From: Flammeovirgaceae bacterium
Lineage (GTDB): Bacteria > Bacteroidota > Bacteroidia > Cytophagales > MED-G16
Direction: 5' to 3'
NCBI GenBank assembly: GCA_002702205.1
Contig: NZYP01000013.1
Location: forward strand, 11,315 to 22,179
DNA: 10,865 bases
Part shown: piece by piece, positions 1 to 7,757 of the stretch
How positions within the stretch are numbered: position 1 is the stretch's first letter
How the letters are laid out: every line of letters begins with the position of its first letter
Program-made: the position numbers and the translations under genes
Notes under the pieces: model-generated
Seen by the model: the letters and a program-made list of their open reading frames with translations, nothing else
The model's database searches: none
What the model was told of the DNA's origin: nothing

Positions 1-513
1 ATGATACTTGACAGACAAAATAGAATATGCTACGCGTCGATATCTGAGAGAACAAATATTACAGCTCTTAAAAAATTCTGTGACAAAGCTCTATACAAGC
101 CAATCATTTTTAAATCTTATCAAAAAGTTGGTAAAGAAAAAAGCCTCATATACCATACAAACGTAATTATGTGTGTGGCAGAAGAATATGTTTTAATTTG
201 TCTTGATTCAGTTCATTGTGGGTACGATAAAAAAAACATCATAAAATCTATTCTAAAAACCAAGAAGGAGATTATAGAAATTAGCGAAGATCAGTGTAAC
301 TCCTTCGCAGGAAATATGCTCCAGGTCTCAAATGAAAAAAATGAAAAATTCTTAGTTATGAGCAGCTCTGCTTATGGCTCATTAAATGAGGAACAAAAAA
401 TAAAATTATTAAAGTTCAATAAGATAATTCATAGCGATTTAACATTAATTGAAAAATTAGGAGGTGGCAGTGCAAGGTGTATGATTGCAGAAAACTTTCT
501 TCAAAAAAAATAA
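1..513 (+). CDS. ctlX: CtlX-type citrulline hydrolase / amidinotransferase-fold protein, C-terminal part (5' end outside window)
   Basis: This is the last 170 residues of a guanidine-modifying enzyme superfamily protein (arginine deiminase/amidinotransferase fold). The family is normally about 300 residues, so roughly the N-terminal half lies before the window. The ATG at base 1 is probably an internal Met of the family's GTGSM-type segment (window: MILDRQNRICYAS) and not the start. Visible marks are the catalytic-type His in YHTNVIM (H52 of this fragment) and the C-terminal GGGSARCMIAE with the nucleophilic Cys (C160); this C-terminal signature is typical of CtlX, which in Francisella hydrolyses citrulline to ornithine. 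The TAA stop is followed by 31 AT-rich bases before ridA on the same strand, so co-transcription is likely. The family assignment is firm; the exact substrate (citrulline or another ureido/guanidino compound) is inferred. Confidence 0.82.
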   Translation: MILDRQNRICYASISERTNITALKKFCDKALYKPIIFKSYQKVGKEKSLIYHTNVIMCVAEEYVLICLDSVHCGYDKKNIIKSILKTKKEIIEISEDQCNSFAGNMLQVSNEKNEKFLVMSSSAYGSLNEEQKIKLLKFNKIIHSDLTLIEKLGGGSARCMIAENFLQKK

Positions 514-544
514 TATTGTAAATTGTATTAAATAAAATAAAGAA

Positions 545-928
545 ATGAAAAAAGCAATACTAACCAAAAAAGCACCTTTACCAATTGGACCATATAATCA
601 AGCAATAAACTATGAAAACATGTTATTTGTTTCTGGTCAAATACCACTTGACCCTCAAATTAATGAACTTATTAATAGTGGAATAGAAGATGAGACAAAT
701 CAGGTAATGAAAAATATTGAAGCAATACTTAAAGAAGCTGGTATGAATTTCGATGATATTGTTAAAACATCAATTTTTTTAAAGGATATGGATAACTTTA
801 AAACAGTTAACGAAACGTATGGAAATTATTTTGAAGATGTAATCCCTCCTGCACGAGAGACGGTTCAGGTCTCGAAACTACCACTTGATGTTAATGTAGA
901 AATTTCATGCATTGCAATTAAAAAATAG
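545..928 (+). CDS. ridA: RidA family enamine/imine deaminase
   Basis: The 127-residue protein has the usual RidA length and layout: an N-terminal PIGPYNQA (14-21, with Y17), FVSGQIPLDP (28-37) and the C-terminal signature PPARETVQVSKLPLDVNVEI (101-120). R104 is the carboxylate-binding arginine and E119 the conserved acid of the active site between trimer subunits. RidA proteins hydrolyse reactive enamines/imines such as 2-aminoacrylate, formed by PLP enzymes, to keto acids and ammonia, protecting PLP enzymes in the cytosol. The ATG at 545 gives the canonical N-terminus and no Shine-Dalgarno precedes it. The TAG stop (926-928) directly abuts the gltX ATG, so translational coupling is likely. 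Neighbouring amino-acid enzymes on both sides fit a nitrogen-metabolism role. Confidence 0.95.
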   Translation: MKKAILTKKAPLPIGPYNQAINYENMLFVSGQIPLDPQINELINSGIEDETNQVMKNIEAILKEAGMNFDDIVKTSIFLKDMDNFKTVNETYGNYFEDVIPPARETVQVSKLPLDVNVEISCIAIKK

Positions 929-2464
929 ATGTCTAATAATATTAGATTAAGGTTTGCACCAAGTCCAACAGGACCTCTACATATTGGAGGACTTAGGACA
1001 GCTCTTTATAATTTTTTAATATCAAAAAGTCTTGGTGGAAAATTTATCATTAGAATTGAAGACACAGACAGAAAAAGGTTTGACCAACGAGCTGAAAAAC
1101 ATATTCTTGACTCACTTGAATGGTGTGGCATCATTCCTGATGAAGGGCCATTAAATGGAGGAAATTATGGGCCATACAGACAATCTGAGAGAAAGGAAAT
1201 CTACCAAAAAAGAATAAAAAAATTAATTGAAAATGGAGATGCGTATTATGCATTTGACAAAACAGATGAATTAGACAAGCAAAGAAAACTAAGTGAAAAA
1301 AGAGGAGAAACTTTCATATATAACTGGGAAAATAGAGCAAAATTTAAAAATTCATTTACCCTAAGTGAAGAAGAAACAAAAAATTTAATTAGATCAGGCG
1401 ATTATGTTATTAGATACAAAACCTATAATGAAGGAGAACAAAATGACATTGTTGTTTCAGATGAAATAAGAGGAGAAATTAAGATAAATTTAAAATTATT
1501 AGATGATAAAATAATTTTTAAAAAGGACGGCATGCCAACATATCATTTTGCAAATGTTGTCGATGATTATGAAATGAAAATTTCACATGTTGTTAGGGGT
1601 GAGGAGTGGTTACCATCTCTTGCTCTTCATTTTCTTCTCTACAAATCATTTAACTGGAATCCACCAAAATTTGCTCATTTGCCATTAATATTAAAACCAA
1701 CTGGAAAAGGAAAACTAAGTAAAAGAGATGGTGAGAAATATGGTATTCCTGTATACCCAATAACCTGGGAGGGTTCATCAAAAAAATTTGAAGGGTTTAG
1801 AGAGGTTGGGTTTGAAAATAGTTCTTTAATAAATTTTATTAGCTTAATAGGATGGAATCCCGGAGATGAAAAGGAAATTTTTTCTTTGGATGAATTAATC
1901 AAATCATTCGATATAAAGAGAATAATAAAAGGTGGTGCAAAATATGATTACGACAAGGCAATATGGTTTAATCAGGAACACCTTAAAAAAATTACATCAG
2001 ATGATATATTTAAACATATAGAAAAGGGAATAGATAATAATGAATTAGTTAATGAAAATAAAATAGATACATTAATATCTCTAGCAAAAGAGAGGGTAAG
2101 TTTTAAGAAAGAGATATTTGATGAGTGTTTGAATATAATATCATACTCAGAAGATGATATATTGGAAAATATGAAAAAAATTAATTTTACTGATCATATA
2201 TTAAAAACCATAAAAGATTTCATAAAGAATTTAAAAGAATTTAAAAATTCAAACTCTGTGAAATTAAAAGAAAACTATTTTAATAAATTGAAAGAGAACA
2301 ATATTAAAATTGGGGATGGAATGAAATCACTTAGAGTGATGATTACAGGTAAAATTTCAGGACCTGATCTATTTACAATATTAGAAATAATTAAAAGAGA
2401 AATTTTAATAATAAGATTAGAAAAAAGCATAAAAATAATCAATGATCAAAATAGGAATTACTAA
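929..2464 (+). CDS. gltX: Glutamyl-tRNA synthetase (GluRS)
   Basis: This 511-residue class I aminoacyl-tRNA synthetase attaches glutamate to tRNA-Glu in the cytosol. The N-terminal FAPSPTGPLHIGG (9-21) carries the HIGH-type signature as HIGG (18-21), and KLSKR (262-266) is the KMSKS-type loop. FIIRIEDTDR (39-48) and VVRGEEWLPS (221-230) are further Rossmann-domain marks. The anticodon-binding region occupies about 330-511 and ends with the usual GPDLF segment (478-482). The zinc-site cysteines of E. coli-type GluRS are absent (YYAFD at 106-110), and there is an insertion of about 30 residues after KLSKR before GWNPG; both are typical of Bacteroidota. The start codon touches the ridA stop, and the 3' end overlaps the next gene by 23 nt in another frame. 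A separate glnS in this window means tRNA-Gln need not be charged through misacylation by this enzyme. Confidence 0.97.
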   Translation: MSNNIRLRFAPSPTGPLHIGGLRTALYNFLISKSLGGKFIIRIEDTDRKRFDQRAEKHILDSLEWCGIIPDEGPLNGGNYGPYRQSERKEIYQKRIKKLIENGDAYYAFDKTDELDKQRKLSEKRGETFIYNWENRAKFKNSFTLSEEETKNLIRSGDYVIRYKTYNEGEQNDIVVSDEIRGEIKINLKLLDDKIIFKKDGMPTYHFANVVDDYEMKISHVVRGEEWLPSLALHFLLYKSFNWNPPKFAHLPLILKPTGKGKLSKRDGEKYGIPVYPITWEGSSKKFEGFREVGFENSSLINFISLIGWNPGDEKEIFSLDELIKSFDIKRIIKGGAKYDYDKAIWFNQEHLKKITSDDIFKHIEKGIDNNELVNENKIDTLISLAKERVSFKKEIFDECLNIISYSEDDILENMKKINFTDHILKTIKDFIKNLKEFKNSNSVKLKENYFNKLKENNIKIGDGMKSLRVMITGKISGPDLFTILEIIKREILIIRLEKSIKIINDQNRNY

Positions 2465-3635
2465 AGAAAACGATAAAATAGGAGACGTAAGAACTCCTCT
2501 TAGTCCCAAACAATCAAAAGAGATTAAAATCAACTCTGGTTTTAATGTTGAAGTTCAAAGCAGTAAAATAAGATGCTTTAGCGATGAAGATTACATGAAA
2601 GAAGGAATTAAAATTGTAAATAATTTAAATAAATCTGATTTCATATTTGGAATTAAAGAAGCAGATGAAAACAAGTTGATTAATGATAAGACTTATTTTA
2701 TGTTTTCTCACACAATAAAAAAACAACCTCATAATAGAGACTTACTATTAAAAATTTTAAGAAAAAAAATCAAACTTATAGATTATGAGTGTCTTAAAAA
2801 AAAAGGGAAAAGGATAGTTGCTTTTGGGAAATATGCAGGTATAGCTGGTGCATACAATACGATAATGGCATACGGTAAAAAGATTAAATCATTTAATCTT
2901 AAACGGTTATCTCACTTTAAAAATAAAAAAGAACTTTACCTCTTCTCAGAAAAGAACCCTATAATTAAAAAGGTTAGAACTTTAATTATCGGGAATGGTA
3001 GGGTTGCAAAAGGAGCAGTCGAACTTTTAAAGTATTTTGGATTTAAAAATGTAACAATTGAAGAATACAAAAAAGATATTAATAATAAACCAGTTTACTG
3101 CATATTAAAGACCAAAGATTATATAAAAAATATATCAGGAAATAGTTTTTCAAAATCTGACTACTATAAAAACCCTAACAAATACAAATCAATATTTTCT
3201 AAATTAAAGGATAAAACAGACATATTAATTAATGCATCTTATTGGGACCCGAGATACCCAAGGATATTTGAAGAAAAAAATGTTGATAAAAATTTCCCAA
3301 TAAAGGTAATTGGTGATATAACTTGTGACATTAACGGATCAATTCCTCTAACAAAAATTGCTTCAACAATAAATGAACCGTTTTTCGATTATTGCATTCA
3401 GTCTAGAAAAGTTATTAAACCATTTAGTGAGGGCAAGACAGTAACTATGATGACTATAGATAATCTACCATCAGAGCTTCCAAGAGATTCCTCTAACTAC
3501 TTTGGAAGAGTTCTCATGAAATATTTGATTCCATTTTTAAAGGAAAAAGACAATAAAATTATAAATAGAGCTACAATAGCAGAAAAGGGGTCTCTCACAA
3601 AAAAATATGAATATTTGAGAGATTATATAGCTTAA
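2442..3635 (+). CDS. LYS1 / alanine-dehydrogenase-like NAD(P)-dependent dehydrogenase
   Basis: The 397-residue protein belongs to the AlaDH/PNT superfamily and most resembles the saccharopine dehydrogenase (L-lysine-forming, LYS1-like) branch. The N-terminal catalytic domain opens with IGITKENDKIGDVRTPLSP, then FGIKEAD (69-75) and FSHTIKKQPHNRD (88-100). K72 and H90 align with the catalytic Lys/His pair known from yeast LYS1. The Rossmann dinucleotide motif is GNGRVAKG (184-191). Later conserved stretches are NASYWDPRYPRIF (264-276), GDITCDINGSIP (291-302) and DNLPSELPRDSS (340-351). Family members oxidatively cleave or form secondary-amine (imine-linked) amino acids or deaminate alanine; the true substrate cannot be read from sequence. 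The ATG at 2442 lies inside the end of gltX, suggesting coupled translation. The stop shares TTAA with folE on the opposite strand. The length is normal and nothing looks truncated. Confidence 0.85.
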   Translation: MIKIGITKENDKIGDVRTPLSPKQSKEIKINSGFNVEVQSSKIRCFSDEDYMKEGIKIVNNLNKSDFIFGIKEADENKLINDKTYFMFSHTIKKQPHNRDLLLKILRKKIKLIDYECLKKKGKRIVAFGKYAGIAGAYNTIMAYGKKIKSFNLKRLSHFKNKKELYLFSEKNPIIKKVRTLIIGNGRVAKGAVELLKYFGFKNVTIEEYKKDINNKPVYCILKTKDYIKNISGNSFSKSDYYKNPNKYKSIFSKLKDKTDILINASYWDPRYPRIFEEKNVDKNFPIKVIGDITCDINGSIPLTKIASTINEPFFDYCIQSRKVIKPFSEGKTVTMMTIDNLPSELPRDSSNYFGRVLMKYLIPFLKEKDNKIINRATIAEKGSLTKKYEYLRDYIA

Positions 3636-4294
3636 ATTTTTACGGAATTTAACAATTTATAGAATTCGTCTCTTTTGTTATATATATTAAAGTCACCTCC
3701 ATACATTTCCGTTATTGTTGAACTGGAGTAATCCTTAATACCACGAGAGGAAACACATAAGTGTTTTGCCTCTATCACAACCATTACGCTATCAGTATCT
3801 AGGACATCCTTTAACTCATTATAGATTTGTGTTGTCAATCTCTCTTGAACCTGAGGTCTTTGTGAGTAATACTTTACAATTCTATTTAATTTGGAAAGCC
3901 CAATAACCTTACCACTAGATATATAAGAGACGTGGGCCTTACCTGTGATAGGTAAAAAGTGATGCTCACATGTTGAATTAAGATTTATATTTTTTTCAAT
4001 AAGCATCTTATTGTAATTGTACTTATTTTCAAAAAGAGAAATTTTAGGCTTGTTCTCTGGATCTAGACCACTAAATATTTCTTTTACGAACATTTTAGCT
4101 ACTCTGTATGGTGTACCATTAATACTATCGTCATTGAGATCTAAACCAAGTTCATCAACTATTTTTCTAAAATGCTTTTGGATATTCTTAATTTTTTCAT
4201 CATCAGATTTATCAAACGCGTCCTTTCTAAGTGGAGTATTAAGAGAAAAAAACTCATGATTGTCACCAATTAATTCTATTTTTTTTGTGTCCAT
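3632..4294 (-). CDS. folE: GTP cyclohydrolase I
   Basis: The 220-residue protein catalyses the zinc-dependent conversion of GTP to 7,8-dihydroneopterin triphosphate, the first step of folate/pterin (and potentially deazapurine) synthesis. The zinc ligands are visible: C109 and H112 in STCEHHFLPITGKAHVSY, and C180 in KHLCVSSRGIKD. H111 and H178 match the other active-site histidines. VIGLSKLNRIVKYYSQRPQV (130-149) and QERL are the standard helix signature. The first 40 or so residues are the usual variable N-terminus. It has an ATG start and no Shine-Dalgarno. It lies 61 nt downstream of glnS on the same strand, in a gap with an 11-bp tandem repeat, so it may be read from the glnS transcript or have its own promoter. 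Its stop overlaps the stop of the convergent dehydrogenase gene. Confidence 0.97.
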   Translation of the reverse strand: MDTKKIELIGDNHEFFSLNTPLRKDAFDKSDDEKIKNIQKHFRKIVDELGLDLNDDSINGTPYRVAKMFVKEIFSGLDPENKPKISLFENKYNYNKMLIEKNINLNSTCEHHFLPITGKAHVSYISSGKVIGLSKLNRIVKYYSQRPQVQERLTTQIYNELKDVLDTDSVMVVIEAKHLCVSSRGIKDYSSSTITEMYGGDFNIYNKRDEFYKLLNSVKI

Positions 4295-4302
4295 ATTAAA
4301 TT

Positions 4303-4324
4303 ATTTATACATCATTTATACTTC
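4303..4324. repeat. 11-bp tandem repeat (two copies) in the glnS-folE gap
   Basis: Two adjacent 11-base units, ATTTATACATC (4303-4313) and ATTTATACTTC (4314-4324), differ at one position and lie 9 to 30 bases upstream of the folE start codon. The unit length is about one DNA helical turn, which would put both copies on the same DNA face for a bound protein. On the folE strand each unit contains TATAAAT. The stretch is AT-rich and the repeat may be chance. Confidence 0.4.
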
Positions 4325-4355
4325 AAAATGAGAAAAATGTTACTCAGACTTAAAT

Positions 4356-6032
4356 TTAACTTTTCCAAGTATCTCTCAATGTTACTGTTCTATTAAAAGT
4401 TAATTTCTCATTTTTAGAATCCAACTTAAAATACCCTTTCCTCTGAAATTGATAATAATTATCAAAGTTAACATTTTTAATACTAGATTCAGCATATACA
4501 TTTTTAACTTTAATTAATGAGTTTTCATTAATATGTGATTTAAAGTCTACTTCTTTATTTTCATCGGGTGATTGAATTTTGAATAACCTATCGTATAGGT
4601 TTACATCTATAATTTCATGATTATTTTTATCCACCCAGTGAATAGTTCCCTTTACTTTTCTCAAACTCTCTTCAGTACCTGAGCCACTCCTAGAATTCGG
4701 ATCATAAGTACAAAATATTTTAGTGATTACACCATTTTTATCTTTTTCAACTTTATCTCCCATTATTATATATCCATTTTTCAGCCGTACCTCTTTACCT
4801 ATTGAAAGTCTAAAATACTTCCTATTAGACTCTTCCTTAAAGTCGTCTCTTTCTATATATAAATTTTTTGAAAAGGAGACTTCTCTTCTTCCGTAAGAGC
4901 TATCCTCTTGATTATTTTCTGCAGTTAACATTTCATTTTTACCTTCTGGATAGTTTATTATTTCTAGTTCTACTGGATCTAATACAACCATAAGCCTGTA
5001 TGCTGTCTTATTTAATACCTCTCTTGTACAAAAATCAAGAAGTGCAAAATCAATAATGTTTTCTCTTTTGGACACTCCCACTTTATCACAAAAGTTTCTT
5101 ATTGCATCTGGCGGAATCCCCCTTCTTCTCATTCCTGATATGGTAGGCATTCTTGGGTCGCTCCAACCATCTACCACATTAGACTCAACTAACTCTAATA
5201 ACTTTCTTTTACTCATTATTGTATAAGAAACATTTAATCTGGCGAATTCACTTTGTTTAGGAAGTAGCTTTTTTTTCTTTGGGATATTTTCGATAAACCA
5301 ATCGTATAATTCTCTGTGTACCTCAAACTCTAATGTACAAAATGAGTGAGATATATTTTCTATGTAATCAGATTGTCCGTGAGCCCAATCGTATGTTGGA
5401 TATATAACCCAGTGATCTTTTGTCCTGTGGTGCTCATGATTAATAATTCTATACATTACTGGATCTCTCATATGCATATTTGGAGAATTCATATCTATCT
5501 TAGCCCTTAGAACACATTCACCTGGCTTAAAATGATTAGTCTTCATTTTATGGAATAAATCTAAATTTGTTTGCACATCTCTCTCCCTAAATGGACTATT
5601 TGTACCTGGTGAAGATGGAACACCACGCTGTTCAGCTATCTTAACTTGGTCTTGATCATCTACATAAGCTTTCCCTTCTCTTATAAGATGGGCTGCCCAG
5701 TCATATAACTGATCAAAATAGTCAGAGGCATAACACTCTTCATCCCAATCAAAACCCAACCATTTTATATCATTTTTTATAGAATCTATAAACTCTGTAT
5801 TTTCTTTCTCGGGATTTGTGTCATCGAACCTTAAATTAACAGGAGATGAAAATTCTTTACCAAAACCAAAATTTATACAGATAGATTTAGCATGCCCAAT
5901 ATGTAGATATCCATTTGGTTCAGGAGGAAACCTAAACCTTAGATTCTTCTTATCAAAACCGCCACTTAATTCACTTCTTATAATCTGATCCAGGAAGTTT
6001 TCGCTTTTTCCTACTGATTCAATTTCATTCAT
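4356..6032 (-). CDS. glnS: Glutaminyl-tRNA synthetase (GlnRS)
   Basis: This class I synthetase attaches glutamine to tRNA-Gln directly. Counting from the ATG at 6032 (558 residues), FPPEPNGYLHIGHAKS holds the HIGH signature (44-47), and IMSKRKL carries the KMSKS-type loop (273-277). NLRFDDTNPEKE (66-77), YPTYDWAHGQSD (211-222) and HRELYDWF are conserved active-site stretches. The C-terminal anticodon-binding beta-barrels run from about 340 to the end and include KGTIHWVDKNN and RKGYF. An in-frame TTG at 6035 could add one residue, but the ATG is the simpler start. No YqeY domain is fused at the C-terminus, unlike some flavobacterial GlnRS. The gene follows purE after 9 nt on the same strand, so it is probably co-transcribed with purKE. 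Confidence 0.97.
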   Translation of the reverse strand: MNEIESVGKSENFLDQIIRSELSGGFDKKNLRFRFPPEPNGYLHIGHAKSICINFGFGKEFSSPVNLRFDDTNPEKENTEFIDSIKNDIKWLGFDWDEECYASDYFDQLYDWAAHLIREGKAYVDDQDQVKIAEQRGVPSSPGTNSPFRERDVQTNLDLFHKMKTNHFKPGECVLRAKIDMNSPNMHMRDPVMYRIINHEHHRTKDHWVIYPTYDWAHGQSDYIENISHSFCTLEFEVHRELYDWFIENIPKKKKLLPKQSEFARLNVSYTIMSKRKLLELVESNVVDGWSDPRMPTISGMRRRGIPPDAIRNFCDKVGVSKRENIIDFALLDFCTREVLNKTAYRLMVVLDPVELEIINYPEGKNEMLTAENNQEDSSYGRREVSFSKNLYIERDDFKEESNRKYFRLSIGKEVRLKNGYIIMGDKVEKDKNGVITKIFCTYDPNSRSGSGTEESLRKVKGTIHWVDKNNHEIIDVNLYDRLFKIQSPDENKEVDFKSHINENSLIKVKNVYAESSIKNVNFDNYYQFQRKGYFKLDSKNEKLTFNRTVTLRDTWKS

Positions 6033-6041
6033 CAACTGAAA

Positions 6042-6521
6042 TTATAAATTACTATCATCTTTTATAACCTTTTCTGAAAGGCTATTTTTGAATTTATTTA
6101 AATTTTCTGCTATTTGAGTATTAGATATACCTATAATTTGAGCTGCTAGAATGCCAGCGTTTTTAGCTCCGTCTAAAGCAACAGTTGCAACAGGAACTCC
6201 TGAGGGCATCTGCAAAATAGATAAAATAGAGTCCCAGCCATCTATAGAATTTCTTGATTTAATAGGAACACCAATAACTGGTAGATTTGTATTAGATGCA
6301 ACCATACCAGGCAAGTGAGCTGCTCCACCTGCACCAGCAATAATTACACTAATTCCATTTTCAGAAGCCTTTTTAGAGTAATCCATCATCTTATCAGGCG
6401 TCCTGTGAGCCGAGACAATATGAACCTCATATTCTACCTCTAATTCTTTCAATATATTAACCGCTTTTTCCATTACTGGAAAATCCGATTTGCTTCCCAT
6501 TATAACTCCTACCTTATTCAT
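6042..6521 (-). CDS. purE: N5-carboxyaminoimidazole ribonucleotide mutase, PurE class I
   Basis: The 159-residue enzyme converts N5-CAIR, made by PurK, to CAIR in de novo purine synthesis; the family is octameric and cytosolic. Conserved marks are [13 protein letters not shown] (5-17), the catalytic loop SAHRTPDKM (37-45, with H39), [13 protein letters not shown] (61-73) and the GVPIKS segment (84-89), followed by [20 protein letters not shown]. Presence of PurK next door supports class I (N5-CAIR mutase) over the class II carboxylase. The ATG lies only 2 nt after the purK stop, a classic coupled pair. The C-terminal tail after GISNTQ is variable in the family. Confidence 0.97.
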   Translation of the reverse strand: MNKVGVIMGSKSDFPVMEKAVNILKELEVEYEVHIVSAHRTPDKMMDYSKKASENGISVIIAGAGGAAHLPGMVASNTNLPVIGVPIKSRNSIDGWDSILSILQMPSGVPVATVALDGAKNAGILAAQIIGISNTQIAENLNKFKNSLSEKVIKDDSNL

Positions 6522-6523
6522 TC

Positions 6524-7675
6524 TTATTCAGATTTAACTTTAATAGTGCCTTTTAAAAATTTTGCAGTATCATATGCTTCCTCAAATTTATCACAAATTA
6601 TTGTCACATGCCCCATTTTCCTGTTTGGTCTTGTACTCTCTTTCCCATATATATGAAGACTGGCATTTTTTGATTTAAAGACTTTATCCAGATTTTCATA
6701 ACTAACCTTTCCCTCATAACCACTATCACCTACTATATTAAGCATAATAGCTGTGCCGGAGTGTTTTGTGTCTCCGAGTTGTAAGTTAAAAATAGACCTT
6801 ATATGCTGCTCGAATTGAGAGGTCACACATGCCTCAATAGAATAATGACCACTATTATGTGGTCTTGGAGCTAACTCATTAACTAAAACTTGGTTGCCCC
6901 TTAAAAACATTTCTACTGCTAACACTCCAACGCAATCTAGACCCTCGGATAGCTTAACTGCCAATTCTTGAACTTCAATGTCAATATCTTCACGAATATT
7001 GGCTGGACTGATAACAAATTCAACCTGATTAGATACCTTATTAAATTCCATCTCCACAGTATTAAAACATTCAATATCTCCGCTTACATTTCTTGAGACT
7101 ATAACACTTATTTCCTTATCAAAAGGAATATAGTCCTCAATAATCATTTCTGTATCTGGTAGGTTTTTAATATCGGAGGTAGTATTTAAAACCTTAACTC
7201 CGAACCCATCATATCCAAATTTTGTCTTTTTCCATACACATGGAAATTCTATTTCATTATTATCTACAGATTCTAAAAAATCATTTAAAGAATGGAAAAA
7301 TTTGAAAGGGGCAGTTGGAATATTATTGTTCTGAAAGAAAGTTTTTTGGAGATTTTTATCCTGAACAACTCTGAGTGTTTTTGATTTTGGGTAGACCTCT
7401 TTTCCAATTTTCTCTAACTCCTCTAGTGCATCGACATTAATATGTTCAATTTCAAAAGTTATGATATCATTCTCCTTTCCAAAATCGAGTACTGTTTTGT
7501 AGTCATTTATGTCCCCTAAAATAAAATTATCACACTGTTTTTTACATGGTGAGTCCTTGTTTGAGTCAATTACGGATGTATAGATATCCATTTTATTACA
7601 TTCTGCTAAAAGCATCTTTCCCAGTTGTCCACCACCAATTATACCAAGTTTTTTATTTTGTAACTTAGAGCTCAT
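6524..7675 (-). CDS. purK: N5-carboxyaminoimidazole ribonucleotide synthase (ATP-grasp)
   Basis: The 383-residue ATP-grasp enzyme carboxylates AIR with bicarbonate and ATP to give N5-CAIR for PurE. The N-terminal PurK preATP-grasp domain shows [13 protein letters not shown] (10-22) and ITFEIEHIN (72-80). The ATP-grasp core has the glycine-rich loop [11 protein letters not shown] (150-160), [16 protein letters not shown] (178-193) and the metal/nucleotide segment [19 protein letters not shown] (264-282). The C-terminal domain has [11 protein letters not shown] (349-359). Length and motifs are normal. It uses an ATG start without a Shine-Dalgarno. It is separated from the upstream HisA-like gene by 82 nt, enough for its own promoter, and couples to purE downstream. 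Confidence 0.97.
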   Translation of the reverse strand: MSSKLQNKKLGIIGGGQLGKMLLAECNKMDIYTSVIDSNKDSPCKKQCDNFILGDINDYKTVLDFGKENDIITFEIEHINVDALEELEKIGKEVYPKSKTLRVVQDKNLQKTFFQNNNIPTAPFKFFHSLNDFLESVDNNEIEFPCVWKKTKFGYDGFGVKVLNTTSDIKNLPDTEMIIEDYIPFDKEISVIVSRNVSGDIECFNTVEMEFNKVSNQVEFVISPANIREDIDIEVQELAVKLSEGLDCVGVLAVEMFLRGNQVLVNELAPRPHNSGHYSIEACVTSQFEQHIRSIFNLQLGDTKHSGTAIMLNIVGDSGYEGKVSYENLDKVFKSKNASLHIYGKESTRPNRKMGHVTIICDKFEEAYDTAKFLKGTIKVKSE

Positions 7676-7680
7676 GATAG

Positions 7681-7688
7681 CAAAAATA
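7681..7688 (-). promoter_or_regulatory. Candidate -7 promoter element before purK
   Basis: On the minus strand the word TATTTTTG fits the Bacteroidota -7 consensus TAnnTTTG and ends 5 bases before the purK ATG. If used, the transcript would have an almost absent 5' leader. No TTG at the usual 17-23 nt upstream was found, and such a word arises often by chance in AT-rich DNA, so support is weak. Confidence 0.25.
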
Positions 7689-7757
7689 CATCAAAATATA
7701 CGGAAATTAAGAATTAACATTCTACAGAATTTTTAGTGAAATAAAATGTGTCTAAAG

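Noticed and set aside
1675-1902. 75-codon open frame on the minus strand inside gltX
   Set aside because: It is antisense to conserved GluRS sequence including the KLSKR loop, and its translation resembles no known protein.
4017-4259. 80-codon open frame on the plus strand inside folE
   Set aside because: It lies wholly opposite folE, is hydrophobic from reversed AT-rich codons, and has no start context or family likeness.
7719-7730. Inverted repeat ATTCT-AC-AGAAT followed by TTTTT between the HisA-like gene and purK
   Set aside because: A 5-bp stem with a 2-base loop cannot form a stable terminator, and the T run follows it on the strand opposite to the transcripts; a chance palindrome is likely.
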